NCBI GenBank assembly: GCA_039636785.1
Contig: CP144169.1
Span: forward strand, 3,968,001-4,032,000
Length of the DNA: 64,000 nucleotides
Direction: 5' to 3'
DNA from: Micrococcaceae bacterium Sec5.7
GTDB taxonomy: Bacteria > Actinomycetota > Actinomycetes > Actinomycetales > Micrococcaceae
The notes beneath the pieces were generated by a model. That model worked only from the letters and a program-made list of their open reading frames with translations, was not told where the DNA came from and did no database searches. The translations under genes were made by a program, and so were the position numbers. Positions 34,325-43,239 of the stretch are shown here, piece by piece; within the stretch, counting starts at the first letter, position 1; every line of letters starts with the position of its first letter.

Positions 34325-34343
34325 AGGATCGGCTTACGGACGC
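34314..34343 (+). repeat. Accessory-region palindrome that supplies a stop codon
   Basis: GCGTCCG.GTAA and TTAC.GGACGC arms around AGGATCGGC give one of the most regular copies. TAA in the left arm is the stop of the phosphotransferase gene. The stretch from here to 34531 holds no gene. Confidence 0.8.
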
Positions 34344-34531
34344 ACTGCGGACGAACCTTCAGAGCCGACTTGACGGTTTTGTGTCGGGGCCGTTGCCCTG
34401 ATGGGATTGCCTAATCGACTGGAGCCTTAATGCATTGCAGGGCTGGCGCAGTCAACGCGTCACAATCACTCGCGAGAGTTGCCGGCCTACTGTCACCCGC
34501 GATGTTCTGACAGGACGCCGTAGGGCCCCGG

Positions 34532-35197
34532 CTAGCGGCTACTTTCGTCGAGTGCAGGAATGCCGAGCTGGGCGCAGACCTCAGAAGGGCCGGGGATGAC
34601 CGCCACGGTGCCGTCCACAACGCATGCCGTCAGGAACGGTATGTAATTTCCGAACGACCTAAGGGCGGGATCCGGGAAAAGGGGCTTGCCGTTCTGGTCC
34701 ACAACTGCCTCTGCAGTGGGCATATCACCTGGAGTTGGGGAGATGAAACCCTCGGGGATGAGGTCGTCGTTAATGCCAGCTAGGTTCATGTTTCCCATGT
34801 CCCATACGAGACTGCACTGGTTTATCGGGTCGTTGACCTGTTTCATTCCGGCGTTTTTATCGTCCGGGTTGGGGTTGTTCTTCTCATCGAATCCGGTGAT
34901 GAAAATCCCGGTGGTGATGTAAGGCGGCTTTGTCTCCCCCGGCGACCCTTCCACCGGGGGCCTGGTGGTGAGGTCGGCGTGGTAGTAGCAGCGGATGTCC
35001 CGCTTGTCTTCCACAGGGGCGAGTGCCACGTAGACGCCGGCGGCCGTGGTGCCGGCCAGTGCCAGCCCGGCGAAGGTCAGCATTGCCGGTTTGCGCCACC
35101 GCGGGATTAGCTTGGGTGACCGGCGGGCTTCCTGGACGAGGAGGTTCTGGACGCGGCTTTTCGTGTCTTTCGGGTAGGTCACTTCAGACAGGTTCAT
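34532..35197 (-). CDS. Single-pass membrane protein with DIRCYY domain (module 2)
   Basis: 221 residues. MNLSEVTYPKDTKSRVQNLLVQEARR forms the cytoplasmic start, then one membrane segment (AMLTFAGLALAGTTAAGVYVAL). The external domain begins EDKRDIRCYYHADL and includes NPNPDDKNAG, NQCSLVWDMGN and GPSEVCAQLGIPAL. Four Cys could form disulfides. It is nearly the twin of the protein at 62326 (same length). Coupling to the sigma gene suggests an anti-sigma or signal-sensing role; no known anti-sigma motif is seen. Confidence 0.82.
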   Translation of the reverse strand: MNLSEVTYPKDTKSRVQNLLVQEARRSPKLIPRWRKPAMLTFAGLALAGTTAAGVYVALAPVEDKRDIRCYYHADLTTRPPVEGSPGETKPPYITTGIFITGFDEKNNPNPDDKNAGMKQVNDPINQCSLVWDMGNMNLAGINDDLIPEGFISPTPGDMPTAEAVVDQNGKPLFPDPALRSFGNYIPFLTACVVDGTVAVIPGPSEVCAQLGIPALDESSR

Positions 35198-35814
35198 GAC
35201 AGCCTCGCTTCAACGATCGTCGTGTCGAGTTGTTCGACGGGCTCTAGCGCCCGGTTCATGGGGGCCAGCTTGGCCCGTGAACGGTGCAGTCGCGATTTGA
35301 CTGTCCCGGTCCGTACGCCGAGGGCCTCGGCGGCTTCTTCCTGGCCGATCCCGTTCATCAGGCACAGGACAACGACGTCCCGTTCCCCGTCGTTCAGCCC
35401 AGCCGTCGTGTGGAGCAGTTCGCGGACGGCACGCTCTGCGTCGAGCCTCGAGGCAACGGATTCCGCATGGTCGGGTTCGTGTTCGCCGTGCCGGGGATCG
35501 GAGTGCGGCAGCCGGCTAAGGAAATCGGCGTGCCGCCGGGCTCCCCTGGCGCGGTTGCGGTTCGCGTTCGTTGCTACCCCGAGCAGCCACGGCAGGACAG
35601 TGTCCCTCTCCGGTCTGAGCCTGTTCCGCTGCCGCCACGCCTCCAAAAAGGTAATCGAGACGAGTTCCTCCGCGTCGTGCCAGGAACCACACCGGGACAG
35701 GCAGTACCGGAATACGGCGTCGGCGTGCCTGTCGAACAGGACCCCGAAGGCATCAGCGTCGCCTGCGATGCACTTACGCCACAGGTCTTCGTCGGTTTCC
35801 CCCATTAGCCTCAT
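35194..35814 (-). CDS. ECF-family RNA polymerase sigma factor (module 2)
   Basis: 206 residues. Region 2 is FGVLFDRHADAVFRYCLSRCGSWHDAEELVSITFLEAWRQR and region 4 is GQEEAAEALGVRTGTVKSRLHRSRAKL. I chose the ATG at 35814 because it lies 6 nt after GGACACTA exactly as in modules 1 and 3; a longer frame to 35883 would include the promoter. It is coupled to the membrane protein gene by ATGA. Confidence 0.9.
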   Translation of the reverse strand: MRLMGETDEDLWRKCIAGDADAFGVLFDRHADAVFRYCLSRCGSWHDAEELVSITFLEAWRQRNRLRPERDTVLPWLLGVATNANRNRARGARRHADFLSRLPHSDPRHGEHEPDHAESVASRLDAERAVRELLHTTAGLNDGERDVVVLCLMNGIGQEEAAEALGVRTGTVKSRLHRSRAKLAPMNRALEPVEQLDTTIVEARLS

Positions 35815-35820
35815 ACCTTG

Positions 35821-35849
35821 TAGTGTCCGCAGGACCCCAAAAGGTTCCC
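35821..35849 (-). promoter_or_regulatory. Shared ECF-type promoter, copy 2
   Basis: Read leftward: GGGAACC (35849-35843), 14 nt, GGACACTA (35828-35821), 6 nt, ATG. Confidence 0.75.
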
Positions 35850-36072
35850 GATCCGCCAAACAGTTTTCGTCGTCCCAGGGCAATCAGCGAAAATTCTTTC
35901 CCGTTTGCTGCCCACCAACACAAAACCCCGAGTGGGTTGACTCCCTTCCGCAGCTGAAGGCGTGAAAGTTTTGGCATAGATTTCAAAGACTCAGCGGACG
36001 CTGACCTTAACGGTACCCATGTAGCGGGGGTGCGGTCGTCAAGTTCTTGAGACAGTTCGTGGTTGATTCGAG

Positions 36073-37020
36073 TTACGCGGCCAGGGGTTCCTGGGCACGG
36101 GTCTGATGGGTGGCGAGGGCTTCTGCCGGAGGGATGCCGCCGGCCCGCCGGTTTGGCCGGCGGCGGTTGTACCAGCCCTCGATATATTCCATGACAGCGG
36201 TTCTAGCGGCGAGCCGGTTGCCGAAGGTGTGATGGTGGTACATCTCGGTCTTTAGGTGTGAGAAGAAATTTTCGGCGACTGAGTTGTCCCAGCACACCCC
36301 GACGGCTCCCATGGACTGGGTGACGCGGTTCCCGGCGCACCATTTCTGGAATTCGCCAGAGGTGTATTGGGAGCCCCGATCAGAGTGAAACACCGTTGTT
36401 TCTGCTTCGAGATACCCGTGGTCACGGGCCATTGCCAGCGCGTCGGTACAGAGCCTGGCGCGCATGTGATCGGCCATCGCCCAGCCGATGATCATGCCCG
36501 TGCACAGGTCGATCACGGTTGCCAGATACAGCCATCCCTCGCCGGTGCGCAGATACGTGATGTCCCCGCAGAGACGGGCACCGGGCACCGTGGAGGTGAA
36601 GTCCCGCTTCCCGTCCTGATCGAGCATGTGGTTGCGGATGTGCGCGGTCTTGGCCTGCGGGTCCTGCACGGTGGTCTGCTTCCACGCCCTGGTGCGTACG
36701 GCCCGCAGGCCCTGCTCGCGCATGACCGCCCCGACCGTGGGGGCGGAGACCTGCACGCCCTTGGCATTGAGCATCAGGGTCAGCTGGTCACGGCCAGCGC
36801 GGCCCTTTTCCTTCTCGAACAGGTCAGTAACCTCGGCAACCAGCCGCTGGTGCCGGACGGCCCGCGGGGAAGGACCCGCGGGGTTGCGCCACCGGTAGAA
36901 AGAGGCCCGGGATACCTTCAGGACCCGACACAACCAGGCGATCGGATGATTCGCCTTCTCTGCTTCGATGAACTCGTAGAAATCCTCTACCGTTGCTTCG
37001 CTGCAAAGAAGGCGCTGACT
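36073..37020 (-). CDS. IS3-family transposase OrfB (made by frameshift from OrfA)
   Basis: The integrase core has DITYL, HSDRGSQY and ..AENFFSHLKTE as the DDE residues, ending in YNRRRPNRRAGGIPP. The frame stays open upstream of a TTG at 36933 through VEDFYEFIEAEKANHP and overlaps orfA. GGAAAAG read leftward at 37025-37019 is a plausible -1 slippage site, giving an OrfAB fusion. The start given is the point where the frame becomes relevant, not a start codon. Confidence 0.85.
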   Translation of the reverse strand, partial: SQRLLCSEATVEDFYEFIEAEKANHPIAWLCRVLKVSRASFYRWRNPAGPSPRAVRHQRLVAEVTDLFEKEKGRAGRDQLTLMLNAKGVQVSAPTVGAVMREQGLRAVRTRAWKQTTVQDPQAKTAHIRNHMLDQDGKRDFTSTVPGARLCGDITYLRTGEGWLYLATVIDLCTGMIIGWAMADHMRARLCTDALAMARDHGYLEAETTVFHSDRGSQYTSGEFQKWCAGNRVTQSMGAVGVCWDNSVAENFFSHLKTEMYHHHTFGNRLAARTAVMEYIEGWYNRRRPNRRAGGIPPAEALATHQTRAQEPLAA

Positions 37021-37283
37021 TTTCCCAGGAAATCGACGTCCTGCTTCAGCCTGGCAATCTCAGCCAGCGCCTTCTGATGCTGCTCCCAAGACACCGGCGC
37101 CTTCTCCTGGCCAGCGGTTACCCGATCCGGATGATTCTCCCGGTACTTGCGCACCCAGTTCCCCAGCGTGCCTTCAAGGACGCCTATCTCCAGACACACC
37201 TGTGAGATCTGACGGCCAGAGGAAATCACCAGCTCAACAGCCTCATCCTTGAACTGCTGCGTGTACTTCTTACGATCGGTCAT
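36987..37283 (-). CDS. IS3-family transposase OrfA
   Basis: 98 residues from the ATG at 37283: MTDRKKYTQQFKDEAVELV is the typical HTH_Tnp_1 opening. The leucine-zipper part follows (KALAEIARLKQDVDFLGKVSAFFAAK). It binds the IS ends and regulates transposition. Confidence 0.9.
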   Translation of the reverse strand: MTDRKKYTQQFKDEAVELVISSGRQISQVCLEIGVLEGTLGNWVRKYRENHPDRVTAGQEKAPVSWEQHQKALAEIARLKQDVDFLGKVSAFFAAKQR

Positions 37284-37382
37284 GCGGGAAAGAGCTCCTA
37301 TCAAGCTGTCTCACAAAACCATACGGCCGCAGGGCATGCCCGGTAGGGTCAGGCAGGGACCACGCCTGAAGGGGACAGCGCC

Positions 37383-37622
37383 ATGAAACGACTTGCCCGC
37401 ATAACCGCCATCACCACGACAATCACCGCTGCGCTCTCACTCACTGCGTGCACATCAACGCCCCCACGAATCAGCGCACTCGACCGTGAAGCGACCACCG
37501 CTGACGTCCTCCCCATGCGTGTCCCGGTCATGATGCGTGGAGAGCACACTACCCGTCTTCTCGCTGCCAGAGACGGCATCCGGTACTTCGTCGCGCAGGC
37601 CACGAAGGCCCAGTACTCCTGA
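37383..37622 (+). pseudogene. Truncated lipoprotein, paralogue of the gene at 29365
   Basis: 79 residues. A signal peptide (MKRLARITAITTTITAALSLTACTS) has lipobox LTAC, then ALDREATTADVLP matches ALERDATTSDELP of the other copy and AARDGIRYF matches AAESDGKKYY. A TGA ends it where the paralogue goes on for about 60 residues. The 5' leader (CCTGAAGGGGACAGCGCC) also matches. The downstream sequence changes to a Tn3 transposase fragment, so the gene is cut. Confidence 0.65.
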
Positions 37623-37663
37623 AGCTGTCCCCAGGGGCAATCTCGGAGCGGTGAATGGCAGGT

Positions 37664-38014
37664 TCAAGTGGTGGTCTCAACGCGCTGGGATTCCGGCGCG
37701 AAGAACCTTGACCCCGCCGTGCCATCAGCAAGCAGAGCTTCCAGACTTGATATTCCGGCGGAGCCAAGTCGCTCGAAAATCGAACCGCAGAACTGCTTTT
37801 CAAACAGCGCCCGTGCCGCGCCAATAATCCGCTTCACGCGTCCGGGCGGCTCGATCTTCGCCTGCCGGCAACGACCCAACAAAGCCTCCGCCAACGCGCC
37901 ATCGCGCACCTCGGATGGGCATACCTCCCCAGCCAGCCAAGCCGTCAACAGCCCAGAAAAGTACCGGCGGCTGGTCCTCGACGCGTTGACCGTTGCTGCC
38001 GGCTGACCGGTGTC
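37664..38014 (-). pseudogene. Tn3-family transposase fragment
   Basis: Leftward frame with RRYFSGLLTAWLAGEVCPSEV, RCRQAKIEPPGRVKRIIGAARALFEKQF and LGSAGISSLEALLADG. This resembles the N-terminal DUF4158-like region of Tn3 transposases (LRAWL..A, RRIxLPAPSxxERL, LD.LL). Only about 115 codons remain, without the catalytic domain. It may belong to the element whose end is at 23537. Confidence 0.55.
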
Positions 38015-38024
38015 CTAAGCCGGC

Positions 38025-38052
38025 CGCCCGCAAGCGGATCGGCTTACGGGCG
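38025..38052 (+). repeat. Accessory-region palindrome, forward copy
   Basis: CGCCCG and CGGGCG arms around CAAGCGGATCGGCTTA; 27 bp before the IS630 end. Confidence 0.75.
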
Positions 38053-38081
38053 TTGCTGTTGCAGATGTTCCGCCTTCTCTA

Positions 38082-39213
38082 GTGTAGCGTGTCGTTGATT
38101 CCTTTGGGTCTGATTGTTTGTCAGACTTGGACCATGGTTTATGTGGCGAAAGCGCTGGTGTTGCGTGAGGGTGATCGGGAGCTGCTGGAGGCGTTGACGC
38201 GGGGGAAGTCTTCCTCGGCGACGGTGGCTCTTCGGGCCCGGACCGTTTTGCTGGCCGCCGATGGGTTGGCGAATATCCAGATTGAGAAGTCGACCGGATT
38301 CTCGGCTCCAACGGTGTTGAAATGGCGGAACCGCTACGTTCGGGACGGTGTTGAGGGACTGCAGGATGTTCCGCGTCCGGGCCGCGAACCGGTGATCGAT
38401 GAGCTGGCGCTGATTGCCGAGACCCTGGTCAATGATGGGAAGCCGCCGGCGGAACTGGGGATCTCGCACTGGTCGGCCAGGATCATGGCCGAGCGTTTCG
38501 CGATCTCGTTTTCCTCCGTGGCCCGGATCTGGCGCAAATGGAAAATCCAGCCGCACCGGATCGAGACGTTCAAGTTCTCCACCGACCCGCAGCTGGAGGC
38601 CAAGCTGCGTGATGTGGTCGGCCTGTACATCTCCCCGCCGGAAAACGCAGTCGTGGTCAGCATCGATGAAAAGACCCAGATCCAGGCCCTGGACCGGACG
38701 CATGCGAATCAGCCGCTGTCCCCGAAACACGCATCCCAGCAGACGCACGACTACAAGCGCAACGGGACCACGACCCTCTTCGCTGCCCTGGATGTACTCA
38801 CGGGCAAGGTCAGTGCCAACGCCTTCTACCAGCAGCACACCAACACCGAGTTCGTAGACTTCCTGAACCAGGTTGCGGCCGCCCATCCGGACGTTGAACT
38901 GCACGTCATCTGCGATAACTACGCCACCCACAAGCACCAAAACGTCAAGGACTGGCTGGCCGCCAACCCGCGCGTGAGCATGCACTTCACCCCGACGAGC
39001 TGCTCCTGGCTGAACATGGTCGAGATCTTCTTCGGCCTCGTCACCCGCCAAGCCATCAGGCGGGGATCCTTCCACTCGGTCCAAGACCTCGAAGACACCA
39101 TCGAAACCTACATCACCAACTACAACGAGAGCGCCAAACCATTCCGCTGGATCAAAACCGCCGACTACCTACTCGGCAAGATCAAACGAAAACAAACCAT
39201 TAACACGTGACAC
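38082..39213 (+). mobile_element. Complete IS630-family insertion sequence
   Basis: Terminal repeats GTGTAGCGTGT (left) and ACACGTGACAC (right, complement GTGTCACGTGT) lie between TA dinucleotides at 38080-38081 and 39214-39215, the TA target typical of IS630/Tc1. It contains a single intact transposase gene. Length is 1132 bp. Confidence 0.9.
38134..39210 (+). CDS. IS630-family transposase
   Basis: 358 residues from ATG 38134. The N-terminal HTH (TVALRARTVLLAADGLANIQIEKSTGFSAPTVLKWRNRY) is followed by a DDE domain with VVSIDEKTQ, VICDNYATHK and WLNMVEIFFG. It catalyses cut-and-paste insertion at TA. Intact. Confidence 0.92.
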   Translation: MVYVAKALVLREGDRELLEALTRGKSSSATVALRARTVLLAADGLANIQIEKSTGFSAPTVLKWRNRYVRDGVEGLQDVPRPGREPVIDELALIAETLVNDGKPPAELGISHWSARIMAERFAISFSSVARIWRKWKIQPHRIETFKFSTDPQLEAKLRDVVGLYISPPENAVVVSIDEKTQIQALDRTHANQPLSPKHASQQTHDYKRNGTTTLFAALDVLTGKVSANAFYQQHTNTEFVDFLNQVAAAHPDVELHVICDNYATHKHQNVKDWLAANPRVSMHFTPTSCSWLNMVEIFFGLVTRQAIRRGSFHSVQDLEDTIETYITNYNESAKPFRWIKTADYLLGKIKRKQTINT

Positions 39214-39250
39214 TAGCTCGCCAGATCATCCAGCATCTAGAATCTGGGTA

Positions 39251-39775
39251 ATGGCGGAGACTGGCGGGGTTGTCATCAGCGACGGTGTCATAGTGCTGCG
39301 TCCTCTGGGAGTTGAGGATGCGGTAGACCATCTTGCCGGCGAGGATGCCGAGTTGGTTCGTTGGCTAAATGGCGGACCTGGCACGACGGAATCCGTTCAA
39401 CGGTATCTCGAGCACGTTCAGCAAATGTGGGTAAACCACGGACCCATTTTCACATTCGCCATTCGGCTCGCGACCGATGATTCCCTCGTCGGGACGATTG
39501 ACGTCCAACTCAACCAGGCCACCTACCGATCTGATCAGGCCAATTTAGCCTACGGGCTATACCCTGACTGGCGCGGTCGCGGGTTCGCTACTCGTGCAGT
39601 GACCCTCGCTCTGGCATTCTTGCGTCCCTTCGTTACTGTTCGTTCAGCTCTCATACGAGTCGAACCAGGAAATGTATCATCCGCTGCTGTAGCCATTAGG
39701 GCCGGATTCACGCTGACGACGCCTGCTGCTGAGACTGGTGACGGCCATGACTGGTACGACCGCGCACTCACTTGA
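39251..39775 (+). CDS. GNAT acetyltransferase, RimJ/RimL type
   Basis: 174 residues. VIVLRPLGVEDAVDHLAGED opens the domain, LAYGLYPDWRGRGFATRAVTLALAFLR is the acetyl-CoA loop and VEPGNVSSAAVAIRAGFTL the C-terminal motif. It probably acetylates a protein N-terminus or a small amine. It lies just after the IS630 element and seems intact. Confidence 0.85.
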   Translation: MAETGGVVISDGVIVLRPLGVEDAVDHLAGEDAELVRWLNGGPGTTESVQRYLEHVQQMWVNHGPIFTFAIRLATDDSLVGTIDVQLNQATYRSDQANLAYGLYPDWRGRGFATRAVTLALAFLRPFVTVRSALIRVEPGNVSSAAVAIRAGFTLTTPAAETGDGHDWYDRALT

Positions 39776-39885
39776 ACGCATCAAATCTCTGAGCAAAGAC
39801 GGCGGGGTTCTGGCAATTTCAAACTGCTATGTGTAGTTGTGGACACGCCTTGCGGGAGCTGGCCACAGCTAGGACAGTGGACCAG

Positions 39886-40407
39886 ATGCGCTCTCACGTT
39901 CTTTTCATCAGTGGCCGCTCGGGCGTTGGTAAGTCCACCGCCGCGCTGACCCTCCACGAACAACTAGTCGCGTTGGACATTCGGCACGCCGTTATCGAGG
40001 GGGATTTTCTCGATCTCGCTCACCCAGCACCGCACCTCGCATTCCCCGAGGTGAATCTCACCGAGCGCAACCTTGCAGCCATGTGGTCGGCCTATCGATT
40101 GCTTGGTTACCACCGGCTCATCTACACGAACACCGCGGCCGTCCTCACATTGCCGAGTCTCACTGCCGCGATGGGCGACCATCCGCTTGTAACTGCTGTC
40201 CTGTTGCGCAGTAGTGACAGGCATACGCGCCCGAGGCTAGAACGACGGAATCACGGAGCAATAGACTCCAGCCTGTTACGTCGAAGTGCTGCCATGGCGA
40301 GCCGTCTCGACGAAGAAGCTCCTGGCTCTGTGCACCGGATTGATACCGACGATCTCGATCCTTCAAACGTCGCAGCCAATCTGCTCGCACTCACTGAATG
40401 GGAATAA
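39886..40407 (+). CDS. Small P-loop NTPase / kinase
   Basis: 173 residues from ATG 39886 (the earlier ATG at 39829 gives an implausible Cys/His leader). The Walker A motif is FISGRSGVGKST, with a probable Walker B at VIEGDF. The rest is helical with Arg-rich lid residues (RSSDRHTRPRLERR). Such proteins include gluconate-, shikimate- and antibiotic-kinase-like enzymes. The substrate is unknown. Confidence 0.8.
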   Translation: MRSHVLFISGRSGVGKSTAALTLHEQLVALDIRHAVIEGDFLDLAHPAPHLAFPEVNLTERNLAAMWSAYRLLGYHRLIYTNTAAVLTLPSLTAAMGDHPLVTAVLLRSSDRHTRPRLERRNHGAIDSSLLRRSAAMASRLDEEAPGSVHRIDTDDLDPSNVAANLLALTEWE

Positions 40408-40424
40408 GGACTTACCATGCGTGA

Positions 40425-40452
40425 TGTCCGGTAGGGGATCCCTCAGCGGGCG
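40425..40452 (+). repeat. Accessory-region palindrome, forward copy
   Basis: TGTCCGG and GCGGGCG arms around TAGGGGATCCCTCA, in the 47-bp gap between two convergent genes. Confidence 0.7.
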
Positions 40453-40454
40453 GG

Positions 40455-40922
40455 TTACTCCTCGTAGCCGCTTGCTCCGCGCAGGTCGACGGTTAGAGCG
40501 CGGGAATCGTTTATCTGTCCAACCGCCTCAGGCTTGCTCGGAACCTGGCCCCAAGGGCGGACGAGGCCGTCTCCTTGATATCGAGGAATGAGGTGAACAT
40601 GCAGGTGAAACACGTCCTGCCATGCCGCCTCGCCGCTGCTCTGAATCAGAGTCAGTCCTTGAGGATTCAGCTGTCGCTTGAGGATGTTGGCAACGCTCCA
40701 GACGCCTCGCATTGTGGCTGAAAATTCATCACCTCCCACATCGAACGCGGTGGCCGCGTGCATGCGTGGCACGACCAAGGTGTGCCCTCGAGTCGCTGGA
40801 GCGATATCGAGAAAAGCCACGACGTCATTGTCGGCAAAGAAAATTTGGTCTCCAGGATCGCGCTCAACGATGCCGCAGAACAGGCAATCGCCCCGGTCGG
40901 ATTCTTGAACCTCTAGCCCCAT
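40455..40922 (-). CDS. HIT-family nucleotide hydrolase
   Basis: 155 residues. CLFCGIVERDPGDQIFFADNDVVAFLDIAP begins the domain, and the catalytic histidine triad is HLHVHLIPRY. It hydrolyses or transfers nucleotide phosphates such as AMP-linked compounds. The ATG at 40922 gives the family's usual start. Confidence 0.9.
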   Translation of the reverse strand: MGLEVQESDRGDCLFCGIVERDPGDQIFFADNDVVAFLDIAPATRGHTLVVPRMHAATAFDVGGDEFSATMRGVWSVANILKRQLNPQGLTLIQSSGEAAWQDVFHLHVHLIPRYQGDGLVRPWGQVPSKPEAVGQINDSRALTVDLRGASGYEE

Positions 40923-40948
40923 GCTCCATGTGTACACGACTGGAACGT

Positions 40949-41011
40949 GTGCCCGTTAGCCGGTCGTCCACCGGACGCCGCTGCGTCCGGTGGAGGATCC
41001 TTCAGCGGGCA
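40949..41011. repeat. Two facing accessory-region palindromes
   Basis: A reversed copy (40949-40979, GTGCCCGTTAGCCGG ... CACCGGACGC) and a forward copy (40982-41011, TGCGTCCGGTGGAGGATCC ... GCGGGCA) stand back to back. Together they form a larger inverted repeat of about 63 bp. Confidence 0.7.
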
Positions 41012-41078
41012 CTGACGTTCAGGATGATTCCGGGCAGTCAACGCTGCCAGGGCGGCTACGGGCTGTTCGACCGTCGTG

Positions 41079-41504
41079 TTAGCGCAGGTCTTCGAAGCTT
41101 TCCTCGCCTGGGCGCCAGACCATCCAGGCATTGTCGTCGAATCCCATAAGTTCGGCGATCTCGACGTGGACCTCGTCCAAAGCAGGATGAATCACCACCG
41201 CGCCGGTATTGAGCTCAATGACGATTCCAGTACCTGTGGCTTCGCTCGTGGACGTCACGGCGCCGGGAGTCAAACGGCGTAGCGCATCCGCGTAGCCAAT
41301 GTCCGGCTCGTGCCAGGGACGATCGGCCATCTGAACAATAGGCCATACATAGCAGTTCAGCGTGGCGTGATCGCTGACGCCCGGCACTCCATCGAACCGC
41401 AACTGAACGTAGTCGTTGAGTACGAACTCGATCGAGTACATCCGGGATCCCACCAGCCGGGATAGCAGCTCATTCGGAACGTATACCCCTGTTGCCACAC
41501 GCAT
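41079..41504 (-). CDS. Hypothetical protein
   Basis: 141 residues from ATG 41504 (GGGGGG just upstream; the ATG at 41513 is equally possible). Opens MRVATGVYVPNELLSRLVGSR. The body is mostly beta (YSIEFVLNDYVQLRFDG, TGIVIELNTGAVVIHP) and ends with WMVWRPGEESFEDLR. No signal peptide or known motif. Family not recognised. It could be an immunity-type protein by size and acidity, but nothing proves it. Confidence 0.7.
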   Translation of the reverse strand: MRVATGVYVPNELLSRLVGSRMYSIEFVLNDYVQLRFDGVPGVSDHATLNCYVWPIVQMADRPWHEPDIGYADALRRLTPGAVTSTSEATGTGIVIELNTGAVVIHPALDEVHVEIAELMGFDDNAWMVWRPGEESFEDLR

Positions 41505-41581
41505 GCCCCCCATGTTCGGTCCAACTATGTCACGACTGCACTTCAACGCTCCGCAGATAGGCAACAGGGCTATGCCTAATG

Positions 41582-43015
41582 TGCGGTCGTCAAGTTCTTG
41601 AGACAGTTCGTGGTTGATTCGAGTTACGCGGCCAGGGGTTCCTGGGCACGGGTCTGATGGGTGGCGAGGGCTTCTGCCGGAGGGATGCCGCCGGCCCGCC
41701 GGTTTGGCCGGCGGCGGTTGTACCAGCCCTCGATATATTCCATGACAGCGGTTCTAGCGGCGAGCCGGTTGCCGAAGGTGTGATGGTGGTACATCTCGGT
41801 CTTTAGGTGTGAGAAGAAATTTTCGGCGACTGAGTTGTCCCAGCACACCCCGACGGCTCCCATGGACTGGGTGACGCGGTTCCCGGCGCACCATTTCTGG
41901 AATTCGCCAGAGGTGTATTGGGAGCCCCGATCAGAGTGAAACACCGTTGTTTCTGCTTCGAGATACCCGTGGTCACGGGCCATTGCCAGCGCGTCGGTAC
42001 AGAGCCTGGCGCGCATGTGATCGGCCATCGCCCAGCCGATGATCATGCCCGTGCACAGGTCGATCACGGTTGCCAGATACAGCCATCCCTCGCCGGTGCG
42101 CAGATACGTGATGTCCCCGCAGAGACGGGCACCGGCACCGTGGAGGTGAAGTCCCGCTTCCCGTCCTGATCGAGCATGTGGTTGCGGATGTGCGCGGTCT
42201 TGGCCTGCGGGCTGATTGCCGAGACCCTGGTCAATGATGGGAAGCCGCCGGCGGAACTGGGGATCTCGCACTGGTCGGCCAGGATCATGGCCGAGCGTTT
42301 CGCGATCTCGTTTTCCTCCGTGGCCCGGATCTGGCGCAAATGGAAAATCCAGCCGCACCGGATCGAGACGTTCAAGTTCTCCACCGACCCGCAGCTGGAG
42401 GCCAAGCTGCGTGATGTGGTCGGCCTGTACATCTCCCCGCCGGAAAACGCAGTCGTGGTCAGCATCGATGAAAAGACCCAGATCCAGGCCCTGGACCGGA
42501 CGCATGCGAATCAGCCGCTGTCCCCGAAACACGCATCCCAGCAGACGCACGACTACAAGCGCAACGGGACCACGACCCTCTTCGCTGCCCTGGACGTACT
42601 CACGGGCAAGGTCAGTGCCAACGCCTTCTACCAGCGGCACACCAACACCGAGTTCGTAGACTTCCTGAACCAGGTTGCGACCGCCCATCCGGACGTTGAA
42701 CTGCACGTCATCTGCGATAACTACGCCACCCACAAGCACCAAAACGTCAAGGACTGGCTGGCCGCCAACCCGCGCGTGAGCATGCACTTCACCCCGACGA
42801 GCTGCTCCTGGCTGAACATGGTCGAGATCTTCTTCGGCCTCGTCACCCGCCAAGCCATCAGGCGGGGATCCTTCCACTCGGTCCAAGACCTCGAAGACAC
42901 CATCGAAACCTACATCACCAACTACAACGAGAGCGCCAAACCATTCCGCTGGATCAAAACCGCCGACTACCTACTCGGCAAGATCAAACGAAAACAAACC
43001 ATTAACACGTGACAC
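41582..43015. mobile_element. Chimera of IS3 left half and IS630 right half
   Basis: 41582-42210 matches the complete IS3 element from its left end (36031 onward) with one G missing near 42133. From 42211 on the sequence matches IS630 from 38409 to its right end (39213). The joint is abrupt, with at most 1-bp homology. Left and right outer ends are exact IS ends, and the flanks differ from those of the intact pair. Both transposase genes are cut, so neither half can make its own enzyme. Apparent ORFs across the joint are artefacts. Confidence 0.9.
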
Positions 43016-43034
43016 TAGCGGCCCGGCGCTCAGC

Positions 43035-43130
43035 ATGGATGGCACGTGGATTTTGACGACGGTGAGCGTTGCCGCCGTCGTCTACTTCGCGCTGCGCCTC
43101 GTGCAGGCAGTTAAAGCCCGGAGGACCTAA
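43035..43130 (+). CDS. Possible 31-residue membrane peptide
   Basis: MDGTWILTTVSAAAVVYFALRL then QAVKARRT. One hydrophobic segment and a basic tail (positive inside). It has no clear ribosome site (CGCTCAGC upstream). It directly follows the IS chimera, so it may be a cut gene end. Confidence 0.25.
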   Translation: MDGTWILTTVSVAAVVYFALRLVQAVKARRT

Positions 43131-43239
43131 CGACCGTCCGGCGTGGGGTAGTCGTTTGCTACACAAGCCGCGGCTGATCAACTTCCACGGGTGTCAGGCA
43201 CTCGATTATGACAACCTCAGGTTGCCCTTGGTCATCTCC

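Larger units (their letters stand above)
36031..37331 (-). mobile_element. Complete IS3-family insertion sequence
   Basis: Ends TGCGGTCGTC..TTGAGACA (left) and TGTCTCAC..ACGGCCGCA (right) are imperfect inverted repeats of about 24 bp. The flanking GGG on both sides is a 3-bp target duplication. Inside are overlapping orfA and orfB in the usual arrangement. Length is 1301 bp. It appears intact and is the likely source of the left half of the chimera at 41582. Confidence 0.9.

Noticed and set aside
41624..42886. A 420-codon frame that looks like a transposase fusion
   Set aside because: It reads the IS3 OrfB and then the antisense of IS630 across the chimera joint, so the second half is meaningless.
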